Shown here one piece after another: positions 27,399 through 37,222 of a stretch of 64,000 bases of DNA (the first letter of the stretch is position 1; the number at the start of each line of letters is the position of its first letter). Source of the DNA: UBA9611 sp965237595 (GTDB taxonomy: Bacteria > Chloroflexota > Dehalococcoidia > Lucifugimonadales > UBA3495). The translations under genes were made by a program, and so were the position numbers. The DNA lies in NCBI GenBank assembly GCA_965237595.1, contig CBDEFY010000001.1, forward strand, positions 569,751 through 633,750, in the 5' to 3' direction. Under the pieces are notes generated by a model. It searched no databases, was not told the DNA's origin, and worked only from the letters and a program-made list of their open reading frames with translations.

Positions 27399-28154
27399 AT
27401 GCCGATTTTTACCAAAGGCGATGTCACCATCCGCTATGAGGAGGCCGGGTCCGGTTTCCCGATCCTGCTCACCCCCGGCGGGGGCTTGAACTCCGTAGTC
27501 AGCAATTGGCCTGGACAAGTGTTCAACGCGATGGAGGAGTTCAAGAACGATTTCCGCTGCATCACGATGGACCAGCGCAACGCCAACGGCGGCGACTCCG
27601 GCGGGCCTATCCAAGTCGACGACCCGTGGGGGGCCTTCGCCGACGACCAACTGGGGCTGATGGACCATCTTGGCATACAGGAGTTCTCGTTCATGGGCTA
27701 CTGCATCGGTGGCCCGTTCGCACTCAAGCTCATGGAACGGGCACCCGATCGCCTCGTGGCCGGCGTGCTCTGCCAGCCGGTTGGCCACAACGCCAAATTC
27801 CCTGACTCCATGTACGACTCTGGCCATGATATCTGGGGACCCGAGCTGTGCGACCAGCGGACTGACGTGACCATGGAGACCGTCGATGCGTACCTACACA
27901 ATCTTTACCGGGTCGATTCCGACTTCGTGTACAGCGTGTCGCGCGACTTCGTTCGTTCGTGCCAGACGCCGATGCTGGTCATGCCTGACAACACACCATC
28001 GCACTCCTACGAGACTGCGATGGAGGTAGTGGAGTTGGCGCCAAATGCCGAGGTGACGGTATATCCCTGGAAAGAGGAAAAGGACGTGCTCGCCAAGACG
28101 ATAAACCAGGTGCGCGACTTCCTATTGGCGCATCAACCAGCTATATCAAATTGA
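27399..28154 (+). CDS. Alpha/beta hydrolase with Cys nucleophile elbow, copy 1
   Basis: A 251-residue alpha/beta-hydrolase. Marks: the oxyanion region LLTPGGGLNS, the strand ITMDQRNANGGDSGG and the nucleophile elbow FMGYCIGGPFALKLME, with Cys where most family members have Ser (as in dienelactone hydrolases). A candidate acid is Asp in LVMPDNTPSH; the C-terminal catalytic His is not at its usual place (YPWKEEKD), so the triad is incomplete or rearranged. A GGAG box precedes the ATG. The DUF3179 gene faces it tail to tail, 19 bases away. The pair is duplicated in the right arm. Confidence 0.8.
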   Translation: MPIFTKGDVTIRYEEAGSGFPILLTPGGGLNSVVSNWPGQVFNAMEEFKNDFRCITMDQRNANGGDSGGPIQVDDPWGAFADDQLGLMDHLGIQEFSFMGYCIGGPFALKLMERAPDRLVAGVLCQPVGHNAKFPDSMYDSGHDIWGPELCDQRTDVTMETVDAYLHNLYRVDSDFVYSVSRDFVRSCQTPMLVMPDNTPSHSYETAMEVVELAPNAEVTVYPWKEEKDVLAKTINQVRDFLLAHQPAISN

Positions 28155-28173
28155 TTCAACCGAGAAAGCTGTA

Positions 28174-29742
28174 TTAGCGTTCCGGCTGGTATACCTCCGT
28201 GGCCGGGTAGAATGCGTACCACCCAAACCAGAAGGAGGAGCGGCTGGGCAACCGGTCCAAACGCTCTTCCGGGCTGTCGGTCCCTACCAGAGCATTCTCG
28301 GTTAATTCCCATCTCTCGCCATCTTCATCCAACAGGAACGTGGCTCCTGAACGGTATCCCGCGCTCCCGTCCAAGATGAAATTGCGGCCACCGGCTTGGT
28401 AGGCCCTAGACCCGCCGCCACTCGTGACCACAACCAAGTCCATGCCGCCCAAAGAGTCGTGCACTACGGGCTCTTGGGCCAGCACCTGCTCAGGGTAGGC
28501 TCTAGATTGGCCGTTGAGAGTAAGGCCTAGGACCCGGGATTTAGTGACCAATCGGGAACTTCTCTCCGGGACAGGGAACATTGTGTATTCGCTATGACGA
28601 TAGCTGGCGTAGATAGATGCCGCGTGTCCTTCCGCCAGGTACGACTGGGACGGGTATACGCCGGTTTGGATGTTCAACACCGTAGTGTCAGGGTGGGCCA
28701 ACACCCAATCGTCCCAGGTGGTCAATGTCACCGGCAGCACCTTCAGCTCAATGCCACTGCCGACCAATTCTCCGACAACGGGCTTGCCCAGGAATTGGTG
28801 CCAGAGGGTATTGGTGCCTCTGTCGTACATCAATTTGTTACTTTGATACAGCCAACCCGAGGTACCGAACTCCATTACTTCGCCGTTGATTTCTGTGGAA
28901 TACACGATCCCAGACCCGCAAAGCGTTCAATAGGCGAGGGCGAAGGGCACTCCTCCAACGACATCATTGGCCATCTCGTGGGCGTTTAAGATCCGCAGCG
29001 GGTAGGCCCGAGCCTCGCCGTTGATCGATACTCCAAACACCCGGTCTGCAGCCTCCATATACCAAGCCTCATTGGCTGGGACCACCGGCGGATTCCGCAG
29101 GTCAGGAATGCCGTCCTTGGCCACGCCGCCCCAGACAATCTCTTCAATTCTTATGTCGGTTTTCACGCCTTCGTAGAGAAAGCTGCCGAGTCCGGCGTCC
29201 AGAGTAGAAAACAGCTCGCCTTTCCAGCCGTCATATCCCTTCGGTGCCTTGACCTGGGGATTCTGACCCAGCCATTCGATCCACCAACCCCAGTTCGTCC
29301 GTTCGGGAGGAAATTCGACCTTTTCCGGACCCTCGGCCAATACGTTGATCGATGCGGCCATGGCGATCCTGGCATCGGGATACCATTCAATCCGCATGAA
29401 CTCCAGAAGGACCGGAATGTAGGACTGGTTGCCACTGTTCACCATTTTCCGGACGATGGCGTCCATGTCACCGTCAATGGTGGCCCGCATCAGTTCCGTG
29501 GGGTCATCGGGAAGATCGATAGCAGGTACGGCGCCTGAAGACTCCAAAGACATTCCGTCCGACGTGCCGGTGGCGGGCGCCGACTCAGTGGTGGCATTGG
29601 GCCCAGGTATAGAAACTGAGCCTGGAGGACTGGACAATTGAGTGCCGCCAGTTGCGGGGTTGGCCGTTTCGGATGAAGTGCAAGCGGCCATCCCAAGCAA
29701 TAGGACTAGCCCGATCCACCAGTAGCGGACCGTGCGTCGCAT
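28174..29742 (-). CDS. DUF3179 lipoprotein with in-frame TGA at the CxxC motif, copy 1
   Basis: Read through one TGA, the gene gives a 522-residue protein. A lipoprotein signal (YWWIGLVLLLGMAACTSS) is followed by a Ser/Thr/Pro linker, a helical HEAT-like part, and the DUF3179 domain (SINGEARAYPLRILNAHEM, NDVVGGVPFALAY-TGA-TLCGSGIVY, FGTSGWLYQSNKLMYDRGT). The family consensus at the TGA is a YCPLCG-like motif, so the TGA (28927-28929) replaces the first Cys of CxxC. Both sides are intact and the copy is identical to the right-arm one at 39417, where details are given. Start chosen at MRRTVRYWW so that the signal peptide has normal length. It would be an exported, lipid-anchored protein. DUF3179 function is unknown. 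Confidence 0.75.
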
Positions 29743-29880
29743 TCGCTCCAATGGAACCCGGATGTGCAGAGTCAATGACGTCCGTTTAGCATCTGAATCG
29801 GCGCGGTTGCTGGCCGTCAATTTAACCATACGCATTTCGCTGAAGAATGGCTTCAAGCAATGTAAGTGAGGTGGACCCAA

Positions 29881-30825
29881 TTAGTTGGACAGGTTTGGTG
29901 CAAAACTAAGTGGGAGTTCCACCGTCTTTCCAAGGTCTGAGAACGCTCCGTTCGGTGCCCGTTTCCCATTGATTGACCGTTCATCTGATGGCGCCAAGTC
30001 TCCTTTGAACACCTCAGCCGGTGTCCGGTAGCCCAAGGCCTGGTGGGGTCTTTGGTTGTTGTAGAAGCTGAAGTATGCGTCAAGCCCGGCCTTGGCTTCT
30101 CGCCCGTTGGAGTAGGCTTTCAGGTAGACCTCCTCGTACTTAACCGTGCGCCACAGCCGCTCCAACAAGATGTTGTCGGTGTAGCGTCCCTTCCCGTCCA
30201 TGCTGATTCTCACTCCGTGCTGCTCTAGGAGACCGGTGAAGGCTTCGCCGGTGAACTGGCTGCCCTGGTCGGTGTTGAAGACCTCTGGCTTCCCCTTGCC
30301 AAGCGCTTCCTCCAATGTCTCGACACAGAAATCAGCATCCAAGGTGTTGGAAAGACGCCAGGCCACCACGTACCGCGTGTACCAATCCATGATGGCCACC
30401 AGGTATAAGAAACCCTTGGCCATGGGGATGTAGGTGATGTCGGCGGCCCACACCTGATTTGGTCTGGTGATCTCCATGCCGCTCAGGAGGTAGGGATACA
30501 CCTTGTGCCCTGGCCCCGGCTTGCTGGTCCGGGGCCACCGGTAGATGGCACGTAGTCCCATGGTCCGCATCAGACGCTGGACCCGCTTCCGGTTCACCCT
30601 GTGACCTTGAGTGCCCAGCCAGACCCTCATGCGCCGCGACCCGTAGAAGGGGGTACTTAGGTACTGGTGGTCTATCGCCTTCATCACGGTCAGGTTCTCC
30701 AAGCAAGTCCCCTTGCGCCGGTAGTTTAGGCTGGACCTGCTGATGCTCAGTAAGGCGCACTGTCTCACTGTGGACAAGGCTGGGTGCCGCCGGTCCACCA
30801 TCTCCCGCCGCCGCTCCCGGCTCAT
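29881..30825 (-). CDS. IS3 OrfB transposase, copy 2
   Basis: 314 residues, differing from copy 1 at only a few positions (for example LENLTVMKAIDHQ and a C-terminus ending LSFAPNLSN). The DDE residues are all kept. ATGA overlap with orfA. Confidence 0.9.
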   Translation of the reverse strand: MSRERRREMVDRRHPALSTVRQCALLSISRSSLNYRRKGTCLENLTVMKAIDHQYLSTPFYGSRRMRVWLGTQGHRVNRKRVQRLMRTMGLRAIYRWPRTSKPGPGHKVYPYLLSGMEITRPNQVWAADITYIPMAKGFLYLVAIMDWYTRYVVAWRLSNTLDADFCVETLEEALGKGKPEVFNTDQGSQFTGEAFTGLLEQHGVRISMDGKGRYTDNILLERLWRTVKYEEVYLKAYSNGREAKAGLDAYFSFYNNQRPHQALGYRTPAEVFKGDLAPSDERSINGKRAPNGAFSDLGKTVELPLSFAPNLSN

Positions 30826-31106
30826 GGACCGAGCCTCTCCGCCAAGAAATCCCGCTCAACCTTCAGTTGGCCGATCTGCTGATAGAGCCGGGCAACAAGG
30901 ACCGCATCGCTCTTCTGGCGTTTGTCTTGGTTCCCACCAAAGACGCCGACCGCTCCTTCCAACAAGGACTTCTTCCAGGCCTGGATCTGCCCGGGATGGA
31001 CCTCGTAGCGGGCGGCCAGTTGGGCCACCGTCTCTTCACCCTTCACCGCTTCCAGGGCCACCTTGGCCTTGAATGTTGGGCTGTGCTTCCTCCGCTCTTT
31101 TCACAT
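30822..31106 (-). pseudogene. IS3 OrfA, copy 2, nonsense at codon 2
   Basis: Identical in layout to the copy 1 OrfA, but the second codon, TCA in copies 1 and 3, is TGA here (31101-31103), so translation from the normal ATG stops at once. Internal starts would give a shortened protein from ALEAVKGEE. This copy probably depends on the others for transposition. Confidence 0.8.
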
Positions 31107-31322
31107 GTCCCACTCCTCCCTCACAGCAACAGCTGTGGCTATTTTAGGAGCAGAACTCTCACTTAACCACCCGTCCGAATTTCCGGGTCCACCTCAAACC
31201 ACCTGTCCGAATTTCCGGGTCCACCTCAGACACCTGCTTGGAGTATCGACCGCCCCCGAGAGCCAGGATGTGGTAATCCCGTTCCGGGTGCTCGTTTTGC
31301 GCTCCCGAAGCTAGGGCTCACC

Positions 31323-31676
31323 TCAGCACTTTCGGTGAGTATCTGCAACACCCGGAGTGAGAGTTCGTCCTCCCCTGATTAACGGCCTACCTTGCGCTTC
31401 GTCTTCTGCCATCGCGGCGGCGGCTCGCTCGTTGTCAAGAATTTTGCTAACGACAGCATCGCCAGCGCGTTCCCAGGTGCCACGATTTTCGATGACGAAC
31501 TTGTTCGACTCTCGATAATCGTCAAGGAGACCGTTGACTTCGGGAATCACGTAACGCGCGACCATGTCCCAGTTCCGAAGCGTGTCTTCACGATTCGCCC
31601 AGTCGTGGACGAATCCGATCACACAACCGAAGCCACCGGTTAGCTCCATCATCTCGCGTATCCTGGCGACCAGGTT
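31323..31676 (-). pseudogene. Luciferase-like (LLM) flavin-dependent oxidoreductase, C-terminal fragment
   Basis: About 115 residues: LVARIREMMELTGGFGCVIG, then WANREDTLRNWDMVARYVIP, the common C-terminal helix and 'RYV.P' turn of LLM-class monooxygenases. The (beta/alpha)8 barrel that binds FMN is missing. The fragment starts right beside the truncated IS1182 at 31710, which presumably replaced the rest. Confidence 0.6.
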
Positions 31677-31709
31677 AGTCGAAGGCGCACATGGAGCTCG
31701 CGGGTTTTC

Positions 31710-32511
31710 CGGTCCTCCGGCAATTCCCCATGCGCCTGACGCGACAACTCCAACAACCGGTCCGCGTCGGCCACAATTGAGTACAACAGCGCCGCCCGCG
31801 CCCGTTTGTTGCTCCAGTCGATGGCCGACTCACCCTTCACGCTGGAACCCAGGTATCTCTTATATCCCTGGGCCTTGGCCCATTCTTTGGCGGTAGACTT
31901 TTCCACTGCCGCCAGAGCCCATAACAATTTGACGATCCCGTCGGCCAACAGATTGTAGGTGTCCTTGACTGCGCCCCGGCCCAGGATGTTGGTCGTGTCC
32001 AACGCCACCTTCATGCTCCGCCTTTTCAGGTAGCCCGACTCCCGGGCCAGTCTCAGGCTGGACTCGAATACCTCCCGCACTTTGCCGTGCAGTATCAGCT
32101 GGGCACGAAACACCTGCAGTGTGCTCTTGGCGAAGGGCCTATCCTCCACCTCAATCCCCAGGGCCACCTTCCAGCGGATGTCGAAGTCGGCCCGGGCCTT
32201 GGCCTCGGCGTCGCTCACCTTGTCGTGGGACTGGAGCAGGAGGGCCGTGGCCAGCAGGCTGGGCGGCACGCTGTCCCGGCCGTTGTCGGCGCAGTAGAAC
32301 CCGGCGAAATCTGCGTCCCGGAACAACCGGCCACGCAACGAGGCCAGCAGACCATGGAAGGTGTCCTTGTCCACGTGGTCCAGATACAGCCGGTCCGCTT
32401 CCCACAGGCCCCTTTGATCGGAACGCTCTCCCAGCACTGCCATTCCTCGCTATTTCTTGATGGCTCAAGTATAGCTGTCCACCCGGCTGACGCCACTTTT
32501 CGGCCACGTTT
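31710..32511 (-). pseudogene. IS1182-type transposase, C-terminally truncated
   Basis: The N-terminal 240 residues match the transposase at 45533: GERSDQRGLWEADRLYLDHV, VPPSLLATALLLQSHDKVSD and VALDTTNILGRGAVKDTYNL (first catalytic Asp). The match ends at GELPED (~31712) and the frame runs on into foreign sequence. The element end is visible at 32511 beside CTAG (32512-32515), the target used by the full copy. Confidence 0.8.
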
Positions 32512-32515
32512 CTAG

Positions 32516-32728
32516 GGGAATGGGCGATGTGGTCGATAACGTCTGGACAGATATATCGCCGATAAACTCGCAGGCTAGAGAACGTGTCGGGTATCCGACC
32601 CAGAAACCCCTCGCTCTACTGGAACGCATCATAAAGGTGTCATCCAACGAGGGCGACGTCCTGCTGGACCCTTTCTGCGGATGTGCCACCGCGTGCGTGG
32701 CAGCCGAGAATCTAGGCCGCCGTCCATC
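32516..32728 (+). pseudogene. DNA methyltransferase fragment
   Basis: About 70 residues: NVWTDISPINSQARERVGYP, TQKPLALLERIIKVSSNEGD, VLLDPFCGCATACVAAENLG. This is motif X/I of beta-class N6/N4 DNA methylases (TQKP then DPFCG) where SAM binds. The catalytic DPPY part upstream and everything downstream of AENLGR are missing. The fragment is wedged between an IS1182 end (32511) and an IS1380 end remnant (32729-32755). Confidence 0.8.
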
Positions 32729-32755
32729 GGTGTCCTTCGGTGGATTCAGGCTTAG
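32729..32755. mobile_element. IS1380 terminal repeat remnant
   Basis: GTCCTTCGGTGGATTC and the following AGGCTTAGG match the right end of the IS1380-type element at 35514-37222 with small differences. No other part of the element is present here. Confidence 0.6.
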
Positions 32756-32844
32756 GTTAAAAAAATCGGCCTAAAAGTTTCCCTTATTTATCGCGACAAT
32801 GCCCGGTATCCTTCTAGGTAGCTCGCACACCGGAGGATACCTCC

Positions 32845-33048
32845 ATGGCGCTGGACAGGATGCTACGCCGCTCCGAGGTCGAAGTGGTAACCGGCTTGTC
32901 GCGTTCGGCCATCTACGAACAAATGAGAGCGGGGGAATTCCCCGCACCGGTTCTGGTAGGCACTCGCGCTGTGCGGTGGCCTGAATCCGAGATCACCGCT
33001 TGGCTTGCATCGCGCCCCCGGGCAACCGGCGACGGACATAGAGGCTAA
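32845..33048 (+). CDS. alpA: AlpA-family phage/satellite transcriptional regulator
   Basis: A 67-residue winged helix-turn-helix/excisionase-like protein: MLRRSEVEVVTGLSRSAIYE, QMRAGEFPAPVLVGTRAVRW, PESEITAWLASRP, the standard AlpA layout. Such proteins activate the integrase or excision genes of P4-like satellites. It is immediately upstream of a primase-helicase gene, the usual satellite order. Confidence 0.85.
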   Translation: MALDRMLRRSEVEVVTGLSRSAIYEQMRAGEFPAPVLVGTRAVRWPESEITAWLASRPRATGDGHRG

Positions 33049-33055
33049 CGGGAGC

Positions 33056-34990
33056 ATGGCAGGCGCGATGGTTGCACGGCTGGCAAGCCATTATGGCTGC
33101 GAGATACTCCCGGAACAGGGCAAGCAGGGTTTTCGGCTGCCCTGCCCAGCCCATAGGGGTGGAGACGGTAATTGCCATGTCTTCGAAAGCGATAGAGGGC
33201 GCATTGCCGCGAAATGCTTCAGCCGGGGATGCGAACCCTCTGACATTCTGTCGGCTATCGAACGGGATACAGGGATCGAGCGGATCAACCCGCCCGGACA
33301 TACGTTCCAAGGGACATACAATCGCACAGGCCGACCAGTTGACGTCTGGCGTATAGACAGAGGAGGAAGCAAGTCCTATCCCACGCCGGGCAAACGGCAG
33401 GGCGTACCCGTGGAGCTCTGGGGTGACGAAGAGGCCGAAACCGTCATCGTTTGCGAAGGCGAAAAAGCCGCCCGCGCGGTTCAGAGGGCGGGATATACCG
33501 GCGCAAGTTATATGGGCGGCGCCAAGTGCGCCGGAATGGCTGATTACACCAAACTGCGCGGTCGGACTGTGTATGTATGGCCTGATAATGACCCGCCAGG
33601 CCTGAAAGCTGGAAAGGACGTCGCCGAAGCAGCCCGTCTCGTCGGTGCACAGGTATGGATGCTGTCCCCAGTCGGTGAACCTGAAAGCGGCGATGATGCC
33701 GCCGATGTTGACGATTTGCCCGCTGTAATTGCTGGCTTAGTAGAGAGGGCGACTGTATACCGACAGGACGGTCTGTCGGAGCTCCCCGAAAAGCGGGTGG
33801 TGAGGGACGGGCGCACCGCGGCAGGTTTACGCTATTGCCTCGAACAATTGGGCATTGCCTATCGCTGGAATATCCGGCGCTCCTGTATCGAGTTTGACGA
33901 TGGGAACGTCTGGCGCGAAGAAAACGACCGGCATTCCGCTGCCCTAAGGGAAAGGATTCGGGCAACATTTAACTCACCGGGCCCGAATAACCCCGGACTC
34001 CAATTCGGACGCGACCTGTTTAACGACTGCCTGAACGCAATCGTTGCGGATGCAGAGATTGATCCGTTTCTAGTCTGGCTGCAGAACCTGCCGGAATGGG
34101 ACGATCAGAGGCGGCTTGATGGGCTACTCCACGCGTGTTTCAAGATCGCCGACGACCAGAACCCGCCCGAATTGGTAATCTGGGCGGGCCATTTTCTAGT
34201 CATGGGACCGCTTTGGCGTACACTGTACCCAGGCGCCAAGCTTGACGAAATGCCGGTGCTGGTGGGTGCGCAGGGTATTGGCAAGAGCACTCTGCTGCGG
34301 GAGTTGCTACCTGGTTATGCTCACGATTGGTTCTCCGATGGGCTAACGTTTACGGCTACGGATCGGGAAGTTGCCGAGACGCTGGCAGGGCGGGTAATCG
34401 TCGAAGTGTCCGAGATGGTGGGCCTACGCCGCGCCGAGATAGGACGGCTCAAGACGGTGCTGTCCCGCACTGACGATGGTTACCACCGGGCCGCCTATGC
34501 TCGGCACGCGGAGACCAGGTTACGCCGGTGCGTTGTAGTGGGCACAACAAATCGCCGGGAATGCTTGCCGAATGACGAAACGGGTAACCGCCGGTTTGTG
34601 GCCATAGAGATCGGATCCGGACAACCCGGCGATGTGCGGGACTACTTGGGCGCCAACCGAGCACAATTGTGGGCCGAAGGGCTGGCACGTTGCCGAGCGG
34701 GCGAACATCCACGCCTACCGGACGCATACAAAGACGTTCAGGCCAAGCACAACGAAGGGTATCGCGCCGCTGACGATGCGCTTGAAACGAAAGTCGGTGA
34801 ATGGCTACGAGTTAGCCCCGAGGAGTTCACCCTTGCCGAGTGCGGGATTGCCATTGGTATGGTGGATGATGACGCACATCTTAGCCAACCAGAGCAACAT
34901 CGACTAGGGAAAGCACTGCGGTATTTCGGCTATGAAAAACGCAACTGTAAGCGGCAAGGTCGGCAGGTGAGACTGTGGCTCAAGGTCTAG
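33056..34990 (+). CDS. Satellite/phage primase-helicase (zinc, TOPRIM and VirE-type ATPase)
   Basis: About 644 residues from the ATG at 33056 (GGGAG just before it; a TTG 51 bases earlier is possible). Residues ~28-60 hold a Cys/His cluster (LPCPAHRGGDGNCH, KCFSRGCEP) like primase zinc knuckles. Residues ~128-200 are a TOPRIM domain (VIVCEGEKAARAV, YVWPDNDPPG). Residues ~380-560 are a VirE/D5-type helicase with Walker A GAQGIGKST (404-412), VIVEVSEM, and a sensor VVVGTTNRRECLPND then GNRRFVAIEI. This is the replication protein of a P4-like element: it makes primers and unwinds DNA. The only large gene of the element besides the integrase. Confidence 0.85.
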   Translation: MAGAMVARLASHYGCEILPEQGKQGFRLPCPAHRGGDGNCHVFESDRGRIAAKCFSRGCEPSDILSAIERDTGIERINPPGHTFQGTYNRTGRPVDVWRIDRGGSKSYPTPGKRQGVPVELWGDEEAETVIVCEGEKAARAVQRAGYTGASYMGGAKCAGMADYTKLRGRTVYVWPDNDPPGLKAGKDVAEAARLVGAQVWMLSPVGEPESGDDAADVDDLPAVIAGLVERATVYRQDGLSELPEKRVVRDGRTAAGLRYCLEQLGIAYRWNIRRSCIEFDDGNVWREENDRHSAALRERIRATFNSPGPNNPGLQFGRDLFNDCLNAIVADAEIDPFLVWLQNLPEWDDQRRLDGLLHACFKIADDQNPPELVIWAGHFLVMGPLWRTLYPGAKLDEMPVLVGAQGIGKSTLLRELLPGYAHDWFSDGLTFTATDREVAETLAGRVIVEVSEMVGLRRAEIGRLKTVLSRTDDGYHRAAYARHAETRLRRCVVVGTTNRRECLPNDETGNRRFVAIEIGSGQPGDVRDYLGANRAQLWAEGLARCRAGEHPRLPDAYKDVQAKHNEGYRAADDALETKVGEWLRVSPEEFTLAECGIAIGMVDDDAHLSQPEQHRLGKALRYFGYEKRNCKRQGRQVRLWLKV

Positions 34991-34998
34991 CGGTTGCA

Positions 34999-35085
34999 GG
35001 TTGCCCCGGTTGCCCCTATTTCCTGATAGACCCCTTTTTAGGAAGGAAATGGTTCCATTAAGAAATAGGGGCAACCGGGGCAACC
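34999..35085. repeat. 24-bp perfect inverted repeat after the primase gene
   Basis: GGTTGCCCCGGTTGCCCCTA plus TTTC (34999-35022) pairs perfectly with 35062-35085 across a 39-base loop. Each arm contains a tandem repeat of GGTTGCCCC. The loop holds a smaller GGAA/TTCC palindrome. Position and structure suit either a very stable terminator or, since the neighbour is a replication protein, an iteron-like origin (compare ori/crr of P4). Confidence 0.65.
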
Positions 35086-35228
35086 CTTAAGGTAAAGGCC
35101 TCATTGGGGATTGAAACTATGGCAAGCGAACGCTTTGCACTTAGAGTGGTTGTTCCGGGCTGCCTTTCATAGTACTCCGCTGGGTGGATTGTCATGTCCC
35201 CCTCCCTTATCCAGGTGCAGGTCATCAG

Positions 35229-35468
35229 TCATCGTTGGGACTCTATCTGGCGCAGATAGGCACCCATCTCAGCGTCGGTGATGCGGCCCCGTTCCCACAG
35301 ATCGCGTAGTCGGCTCACCTGTTCCCCCATATCCCCCAGCGGATCATAGGTGAAGGTCTCGCGCTCCATTTCCTCGGGGACCGAATCGGAACGGAACTCA
35401 CGTATCCGGCCCGGGACATATTCGACAAACGGCTGCACCGTCTCCCTGGGCACGATGTTGACGAGCAA
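35229..35468 (-). CDS. Small hypothetical protein of the satellite element
   Basis: A 79-residue acidic protein; no family recognised. It starts with TTG, supported by a GGAGG box five bases upstream. The C-terminal half, GEQVSRLRDLWERGRITDAE then MGAYLRQIE, resembles the short helical 'SHOCT-like' tails that end many bacterial proteins (a G-x-I-T-x-x-E-F/Y pattern). The IS1380-type element begins 45 bases upstream and separates it from the rest of its operon. Confidence 0.5.
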   Translation of the reverse strand: MLVNIVPRETVQPFVEYVPGRIREFRSDSVPEEMERETFTYDPLGDMGEQVSRLRDLWERGRITDAEMGAYLRQIESQR

Positions 35469-35513
35469 CAGTTCCTCCGGCCATCTTCCTCAAACCGGCA
35501 CCGGCCCGTCATT

Positions 35514-37222
35514 AGCCCGAATCCACCGATGGACAGGGATGGACGGCGTGAGGACAGCGGAAGGGGGTGAGGGAGTTACAGGCGCGATGATCCGGGCTCG
35601 AATTTGGGTAGACGGGAGGTTGGCGGGCGGTCTGCAGGCGCTTTTGGGGGCACCGATGGCGGCCTACAGTGGCTGTGGCGAGCGAGATGGCGGGATAGGA
35701 CACGGCAAGAGGCGCTCGCGGACTGGGGTGGCGCGAGTTTGCGGGGACGTTGGGTCAGTTGCAGGCTGGCCGTCAGGCGGGGAATGGAATGGCTTGCAGT
35801 CGGGCCAAGGCGCGACTGAACTGGGTTTCCCAAGGCCAGCGCCGGGGGAGATGCAAAGTGAGGCGGCGCGCCGAGCGGGTGATCCGTCCCACCAGAGCGA
35901 AGACCCGCCGCCTGAGGGTCTTGGTGATCACGGTCCGCTCGCCCAGACCAATCCGCGCCGTCCAGCGGGCCAGGTTATGCGCCATCACCTGTACCGCCAG
36001 CCAGGCGCCGTTGGCGGCGAAGCGCCGCGACGGCATGTGGTTCAGCCCGACGCCGTACTTGAGGTCGCGTATCGCATTCTCGATCTCGGCGTGACGGCAA
36101 TGATCGGCCTCCAGTTCCAGGGTCTCTCCGTCCCGGTCGGTGATGAAGCCGTGATAGCTGTAGGTGGCGAAGAGGGCCAGTTGGGAACCGGGCGTGGGCT
36201 TCACCCGCCGGACGATGAGCCGCACCGGTGCGGCGCCGGGCTCAGTCCGGAAGGGGGTGTAGGTGGTCTGCGCCACATCGGCGGCGCCGTCCATCCAGTA
36301 AGGAATCGGCGTCCAGGCATCTTCGGGCATCGCCTCGATGAGATTCCGCAGGCGGGCGCGCTGGCGGATGGCGATGGAGGGCGGACATCCATCTGGCGGC
36401 AGACGGCGACCACGGCGTGGGCGTAGAAGCCGCTGTCGGCCCGCGCCGTAAGTTGCCCGCTGGCCCCGGCACGGCGAACCCGGCTCACCGTTTCACGCAG
36501 GAAGTGGACGGCGCCCCGAGCGGTGTTGGTGCGGCCCTCGCGCAGCCGGGACATCAGCACGTCGCCGGTGCCGGCGGCGATGGCCAACAGGGGGTGATAG
36601 CCGCGGGCGCCGGTATAGCCGTGGTGGCGTGCCCCTTCCTTGGCCATGCCGTAGGTCTCGCAGATGGTGGAGTCCAGGTCAATGGTCAGGGGCCCGTCGC
36701 CGGGTCCCGCCCCGGCCTGCCAGGCCCTGGCCAGCAACTCGCGGCTCACCCGGTCGAGTTGACGGACATGCCCCCACCTGAAGCCGCGCAGGAAGATCCC
36801 CAGGGTGGATGGGGTCTTGACCACGCAGCCTAGAACACCGACCGTCCCACCAGCGCGCAGCGCACCGGCGTCGTCGATGCAGTCGCCGCCGGCTAGGGCG
36901 GAGGCCACCAGGGTCATCATCTTGTCCCCCGTGTTCGCCCGTCCCGGCGCGCCGCCGAGGTCAAGGTGATGGTCGACGAGTTCCCGCAGGCCCAGGTGCT
37001 GAGTGAGGGTGGCCGGCAGGAGCAGGCCGGCATTGGCCACCAGACGATGGTCGTCAAAGAGGATGCGGATACGGTCGGGATTGTTCTGTGGCAGCATCTA
37101 TTGGGTGCTCCTTGTTTCCGGGCAGGTTTCTGTTCCAAAACCATTATCCCAGATTCAGAGGAGCACCCTCTGGCTTCTTCGAGGGCTGTCCCCAAGGCCG
37201 TCCTTCGGTGGATTCGGGCTAA
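35514..37222. mobile_element. IS1380-type element (second type) inside the satellite
   Basis: About 1.7 kb with inverted repeats TAGCCCGAATCCACCGATGG (left) and the inverse of the matching sequence ending TTCGGGCTA (right). The transposase gene within is frameshifted. It interrupts the gene that starts at 37721. Near the right end, GGGTGCTCCT (37110-37119) and AGGAGCACCC form a 10-bp palindrome around a 40-base loop in the transposase leader. Confidence 0.8.
35773..37097 (-). pseudogene. IS1380-family transposase, frameshifted
   Basis: The N-terminal frame (37097 to ~36380) reads RILFDDHRLVANAGLLLPAT, TIDLDSTICETYGMAKEGA (catalytic Asp region) and GQLTARADSGFYAHAVV (second Asp). The C-terminal frame (~36375 to 35773) reads YHGFITDRDGETLELEADHC, RHAEIENAIRDLKYGVGLNH (Glu) and AQVMAHNLARWTARIGLGE-like sequence. 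A single shift near 36375 separates them. A typical IS1380 transposase otherwise. Confidence 0.85.

Larger units (their letters stand above)
26755..29866. repeat. Left arm of a 3112-bp inverted repeat
   Basis: 26755-29866 is repeated in inverse orientation at 39293-44088 once the 1680-bp IS1182 and its 4-bp duplication are removed from the right arm; the lengths then agree exactly (3112 bp). The hydrolase and DUF3179 products of the two arms are identical. The left arm ends exactly at the left end of an IS3 (29867); the right arm continues into unrelated sequence. Confidence 0.9.
29867..31196. mobile_element. IS3-family element, copy 2
   Basis: 1330 bp, same ends as copy 1. Its left end coincides with the end of the left inverted-repeat arm. 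Immediately after its right end, 31197-31228 repeats the last ~32 bases of an IS3 right end (GTCCGAATTTCCGGGTCCAC), a remnant of an older insertion at the same spot. Confidence 0.9.
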
